From: Desulforapulum sp034007745
GTDB taxonomy: Bacteria; Desulfobacterota; Desulfobacteria; Desulfobacterales; Desulfobacteraceae
Length of the DNA stretch: 43,159 nucleotides
Assembly: GCA_034007745.1 (NCBI GenBank)
Contig: JAVEQI010000030.1
Coordinates: 1-43,159 of the forward strand
Direction: 5' to 3'
Every line of letters begins with the position of its first letter. Within the stretch, counting starts at the first letter, position 1. Of the stretch, positions 40,331 through 43,159 are shown piece by piece. The position numbers and the translations under genes are program-made. The notes under the pieces were generated by a model. That model was not told the origin of the DNA and did not search any database. It worked only from the letters and a program-made list of their open reading frames with translations.

Positions 40331-40965
40331 TGATCCAAAGATTTACAGCATCAAATTATAAAAACTATTGCGACAGGCTGGCAGAGACCAACAAAAAGAT
40401 CCAGAAAATCATCAAGACATTTGGTTATCCTTTGTTTTCACCAAGATCGGCAGAGTTTGACGGGCTTGTACGAATCATCCTCGAACAGCAGGTATCTGTT
40501 GCCTCTGCCCTGGCAGTATACAAAAGACTCAAAGCTCTCATTAACCCGGTCACACCAGAAAAGCTTATTCGCCTTGAAGAGGGCGATTTTAAAAGCTGTG
40601 GATTCTCCAGACAAAAGACCCGCTACGTCAAGATCCTGGCAAATGAAATCCTGGAAAAACGCCTCGATCTTACTAAAATTTCAACCCTTCCTGACACAGA
40701 GGTCAAGGAAAAACTGATCACGGTAAAAGGCATAGGCAACTGGACCTGTGATGTGTATCTCTTGTTCTGCTTGAACCGCTTGGATGTCTTTCCCATTGGA
40801 GATCTGGCACTGGTTAAATCCATGGTGGAGAATCAATTGATCAATAAAAACCCCTCAAAAACAGAGATCCAGAAAGTATCAGAGCGACACAAACCCCTTC
40901 GATCCATTCTTGCCATAGTCCTGTGGCATGCATATATTGCAAAACGCAAACTTATAAGCCTGTGA
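40330..40965 (+). CDS. AlkA-like DNA-3-methyladenine glycosylase (HhH-GPD)
   Basis: Removes alkylated bases in base excision repair. The 211-residue protein has the HhH-GPD core: QQVSVASA near 53-60, helix-hairpin-helix VKGIGNWTCDVYLLFCL (132-148), and catalytic Asp158 in VFPIGDLALVK. The N-terminal extra domain of E. coli AlkA is absent, as in many short bacterial AlkA homologues. Its start overlaps the stop of the upstream small ORF. Confidence 0.9.
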   Translation: MIQRFTASNYKNYCDRLAETNKKIQKIIKTFGYPLFSPRSAEFDGLVRIILEQQVSVASALAVYKRLKALINPVTPEKLIRLEEGDFKSCGFSRQKTRYVKILANEILEKRLDLTKISTLPDTEVKEKLITVKGIGNWTCDVYLLFCLNRLDVFPIGDLALVKSMVENQLINKNPSKTEIQKVSERHKPLRSILAIVLWHAYIAKRKLISL

Positions 40966-41071
40966 TTCCGCCCCAATCAAACATGACGCAATGTGAGAGG
41001 CTGTGGGAATCCATTAAACACTTAGAAACGCCCCTGAACAGAATTGGAGAAAGGATTGGGACAGGAAAACA

Positions 41072-41105
41072 GGGCCTAACCTTTCAGGTTCAGCCCACTT
41101 TTTTT
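41072..41105 (+). terminator. Rho-independent terminator after the glycosylase gene
   Basis: GGGC-CT-AACCT, loop TTC, AGGTT-CA-GCCC, then ACTTTTTTT. The stem has a small internal loop. It lies 106 bp after the glycosylase stop; the bases between show no gene. Confidence 0.7.
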
Positions 41106-41217
41106 AAATAAGTATGGTCTCCTTGGAGTGCGTTAAAAGATAGAAACCACGCCTAGTTCATAAGGGATGATTTTTTTTAATGTTCCATCCCGTGTTGAAA
41201 TAAGGTATAAGGACAGT

Positions 41218-42066
41218 ATGAAAACTCCAAAACGACTCCAACCCCTGGTTGATGAAGGTCTGGTGGATGAAGTCATCCGCCAGCTGATGAGCGGCAAAGA
41301 GGGCGACGTATATGTGGTGCGCTGTGGATCTGAAATCCGCTGCGCCAAGGTGTACAAAGAGGCAGAACAGCGAAGCTTCAAACAGGCAGTCCAATACAGG
41401 GAGGGGCGGAAGGTCCGCAATACGCGGCGTGCAAGGGCCATGGAAAAGCACTCCAGATTCGGGCGTAACCAGGAGGAAGAGATCTGGCAGACCGCCGAGG
41501 TGGATGCCCTTTATCGACTGGCCGATATCGACGTACGTGCCCCAAAACCCTATGGATGTTTCGACGGCGTACTGCTGATGGAGCTGATCACGGACGATCA
41601 GGGAGAGGTAGCACCAAGACTGAGCGATGTGTCCATGTCCGCTGACCAGGCACTTCAAGATCATGCCGTTGTGATGAAATATGTGATGCGCATGCTGGCC
41701 GCAGGAATCGTACACGGAGACCTGTCAGAATTTAACATCCTGCTGAATGAATCGGGCCCCGTGATTATCGATCTTCCCCAGGCGGTTGATGCCACGGTAA
41801 ACAACCACGCCCAGAGGATGCTGGAACGCGACATTAACAATATCACAGACTACTATGCAAGGTTTGCCTCTGAATTGGCAGGTAGCCAATACGCCAAAGA
41901 GATCTGGGCCCTTTACGACAGCGGAGAATTAAACCCCGAAGTCAAACTGACCGGTCTTTTTGAGGATAACACTGAGGTCGCTGATGTGGATGCGGTACTG
42001 CAGGAGATCAAAGAGGCATGGGAGGAAGAGCAGGCACGTCTACAAAGGGCAGAAAGAATGTGTTGA
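41218..42066 (+). CDS. RIO-family serine kinase
   Basis: An atypical protein kinase of the RIO1 group, 282 residues. It has a nucleotide-binding loop SGKEGDVYVVR (26-36), an ATP lysine Lys44 (CAKVYKEAEQRSF), catalytic loop HGDLSEFN (166-173) and metal-binding Asp185 (IIDLPQAV). Bacterial RIO kinases are little studied; substrates are unknown. The ATG at 41218, with AAGGA upstream, is chosen because family members begin shortly before KRLQPL; the longer frame begins 17 codons earlier. Confidence 0.88.
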   Translation: MKTPKRLQPLVDEGLVDEVIRQLMSGKEGDVYVVRCGSEIRCAKVYKEAEQRSFKQAVQYREGRKVRNTRRARAMEKHSRFGRNQEEEIWQTAEVDALYRLADIDVRAPKPYGCFDGVLLMELITDDQGEVAPRLSDVSMSADQALQDHAVVMKYVMRMLAAGIVHGDLSEFNILLNESGPVIIDLPQAVDATVNNHAQRMLERDINNITDYYARFASELAGSQYAKEIWALYDSGELNPEVKLTGLFEDNTEVADVDAVLQEIKEAWEEEQARLQRAERMC

Positions 42067-42078
42067 AACAAGGTCAGG

Positions 42079-42482
42079 TTAAACTGGTTCCGGAAAGCCA
42101 AGGCTTTTAATAAATTGCTCCTGAAACTCCGCACTCAGGACAAGGTCAACCACGGTGACACCCTCCGCAAGCGCCTCTATTTTTCCTCTGTTTTTTTCAT
42201 CGCACAGGGCCATGACGGCCCCGGTTCCTGCTGCCCTGCCTAGGAACTCAATGCCGGTGATCAGGGCGGATTTACCGAGCTGAACGGCCCTGATATCCTT
42301 CTGAAGAAAAGTGACCCCCCATCCATCTCAAGGGCTGGCGTGACAAAATTCTTGTTCAGCCGACCGTCGGGCATCATGATAGAGGTTCTCAACAATTCTG
42401 CCACGACAGAGATAACGCCCGAACCGCAAATCCCGGTGGGAGTTATTTCTTTCCCCCGGTTGTTTTTATGGCAGAGGGCCAT
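42079..42482 (-). pseudogene. Remnant of a RACo/DUF4445 corrinoid-activation-type protein
   Basis: Read on the minus strand, fragments of the C-terminal ASKHA domain occur in order: TPTGICGSGVISVVAELLR, then after a frame change FLQKDIRAVQLGKSALITG, then AAGTGAVMALCDEKNRGK and VVDLVLSAEFQEQF ... GFPEPV with a stop at 42079. The expected AGGFG-containing stretch between the second and third is missing, and the N-terminal ferredoxin and linker domains are absent. A second, diverged copy of the MALCDEKNRGK coding segment (MALCHKNNRGKE) starts the remnant, pointing to recombination between repeats. Confidence 0.65.
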
Positions 42483-42786
42483 GAATTGACGCTGGCAGAT
42501 TTAGGCCTTGACGATCTTTCATCCTGTGATGATGTAAACGATGCTCCACCCCTGGCCTTAAAACCTCTCTCTTTTGAAGGGGTTGATCTGGATGCCATGA
42601 GATCCTATCTGGATGAATTTTATTTTTCCCAGGCCATGATCCTTGCAAAGGGCAATGAGACCAGTGCTGCTAAGATGCTTAACCTGAAACACCATGCTCA
42701 GATATCAGTATAAAAAAACAATAGCGGAAAAGGCATCAAAAAGCCCAGAGGCTGCAGCTCAGGATCATCAAGATGGAAAAGGGTAA
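42468..42786 (+). pseudogene. C-terminal fragment of a sigma-54-dependent regulator
   Basis: MAEGHELTLADLGL resembles the end of the AAA+ domain of NtrC-type activators. FSQAMILAKGNETSAAKMLNLKHHA resembles the Fis-type DNA-binding helix-turn-helix. The first frame stops at 42713; a one-base shift continues as RYQYKK, as expected for the HTH tail, to a stop at 42784-42786. The receiver and nearly all of the ATPase domain are missing, so this is a truncated and frameshifted remnant. Confidence 0.6.
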
Positions 42787-42791
42787 GAGTT

Positions 42792-43159
42792 TTAATTGAG
42801 CCACTCCACCCTCCCGGCAAGGGCGGGAAAGGTTTTCCGTGCCAGGGTTACCCCGGTAATATCAATCTCGCAGCGTACAATCTGTTCCAGGTCACCGGCT
42901 CCCGCCACAACCGTTCCCCAGGGATCCACCACCACACTGTGGCCCACATACTGAACGCCTCTATTCATGCCAACGGCGTTGGATGAGATCAGGAAAGATT
43001 GATTTTCAAGGGCTCTCACCCTGTTGAGCAACTGCCAGGCTTCAAATCTCGGATAGGGCCAGGCAGAGCATACAAGAAAGATCTCGGCACCCCTGTCCAC
43101 CATGGTGCGAAACAGTTCCGGGAACCTCAGGTCAAAGCAGGTGGCAAGGCCGATTTTCC
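42792..43159 (-). CDS. Carbon-nitrogen hydrolase (nitrilase superfamily), partial
   Basis: The C-terminal part of an amidohydrolase running off the right edge. The catalytic Cys is visible in GLATCFDLRFPELFR (43104-43159), followed by AEIFLVCSAWPYPR, the NAVG segment and VVVDPWGTVVAG. The pattern fits omega-amidase/YafV-like members that hydrolyse small amides such as 2-oxoglutaramate. The Glu and Lys of the triad would lie beyond the window. It converges on the sigma-54 regulator remnant, 5 bp away. Confidence 0.87.
   Translation of the reverse strand, partial: KIGLATCFDLRFPELFRTMVDRGAEIFLVCSAWPYPRFEAWQLLNRVRALENQSFLISSNAVGMNRGVQYVGHSVVVDPWGTVVAGAGDLEQIVRCEIDITGVTLARKTFPALAGRVEWLN

Overview
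The window looks like a chromosomal segment of an anaerobic, metabolically versatile Desulfobacterota bacterium of the Desulfobacteraceae type. This is inferred from gene content: a Trk potassium system, class II fumarase, a fused B12-dependent isobutyryl-CoA mutase, several acyl-CoA and carboxyl-transferase genes, a remnant of a RACo/DUF4445-like corrinoid-activating protein, and gene spacers packed with dispersed repeats. I cannot name the species from sequence alone.

Layout. Positions 1-546 hold a 45-bp tandem repeat with a GGGGTC-A-GACCCC core and a tRNA-Lys/tRNA-Glu unit (minus strand) with its own promoter and terminator. Positions 547-10064 are minus-strand housekeeping and stress genes: trkA-trkH, a phytochelatin-synthase-like cysteine peptidase, an overlapping tpx-fumC-pldA operon, corA, an internally deleted transporter remnant, a 4-oxalocrotonate tautomerase homologue and a lipoprotein. 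Positions 10316-18865 are built around ornithine: an ornithine decarboxylase-type enzyme, rsgA on the other strand, a four-gene polar amino acid ABC transporter, an ornithine racemase and an ornithine aminotransferase. Positions 18967-21159 carry a flavin-binding protein, a glutaredoxin and an M24 peptidase.

Positions 21680-39438 are the most interesting part: two divergent transcription units that look like one regulon. Leftward run tetR, icmF, thiolase and 3-hydroxyacyl-CoA dehydrogenase. Rightward run acyl-CoA dehydrogenase, acyl-CoA ligase, methylglutaconyl-CoA-hydratase-like enzyme, methylcrotonyl-CoA-carboxylase-beta-like carboxyltransferase, HMG-CoA-lyase-like enzyme, a helix-turn-helix/cupin regulator, acetoacetyl-CoA synthetase, a second crotonase homologue and a methyltransferase. 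Near-palindromic sites with the same GAGCGCTC core lie just downstream of both likely promoters. The set resembles leucine/isovalerate oxidation to acetyl-CoA linked to an isobutyryl/butyryl branch through IcmF. Several enzymes depart from the textbook ones: the dehydrogenase has its catalytic Glu in the position used by short-chain enzymes, the lyase lacks the signature Cys, the second crotonase lacks both catalytic Glu residues, and no biotin carboxylase gene is present.

Positions 39439-43159 hold small genes, an AlkA-like glycosylase coupled to a 30-codon ORF, a RIO-type kinase, two gene remnants and the end of a nitrilase-family amidohydrolase.

The spacers throughout carry three repeat families: (a) 7-bp-periodic TTAGCNN/GCTAACN arrays that switch strand in the middle and so can fold as hairpins; (b) a module with a GTCC...GGACACAACGAAGAATGAAA core, usually joined to such an array; (c) three mosaic 263-286-bp elements with CAGCARTTCTAATT ends. 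Copies of all three supply the stop codon of the gene they abut.
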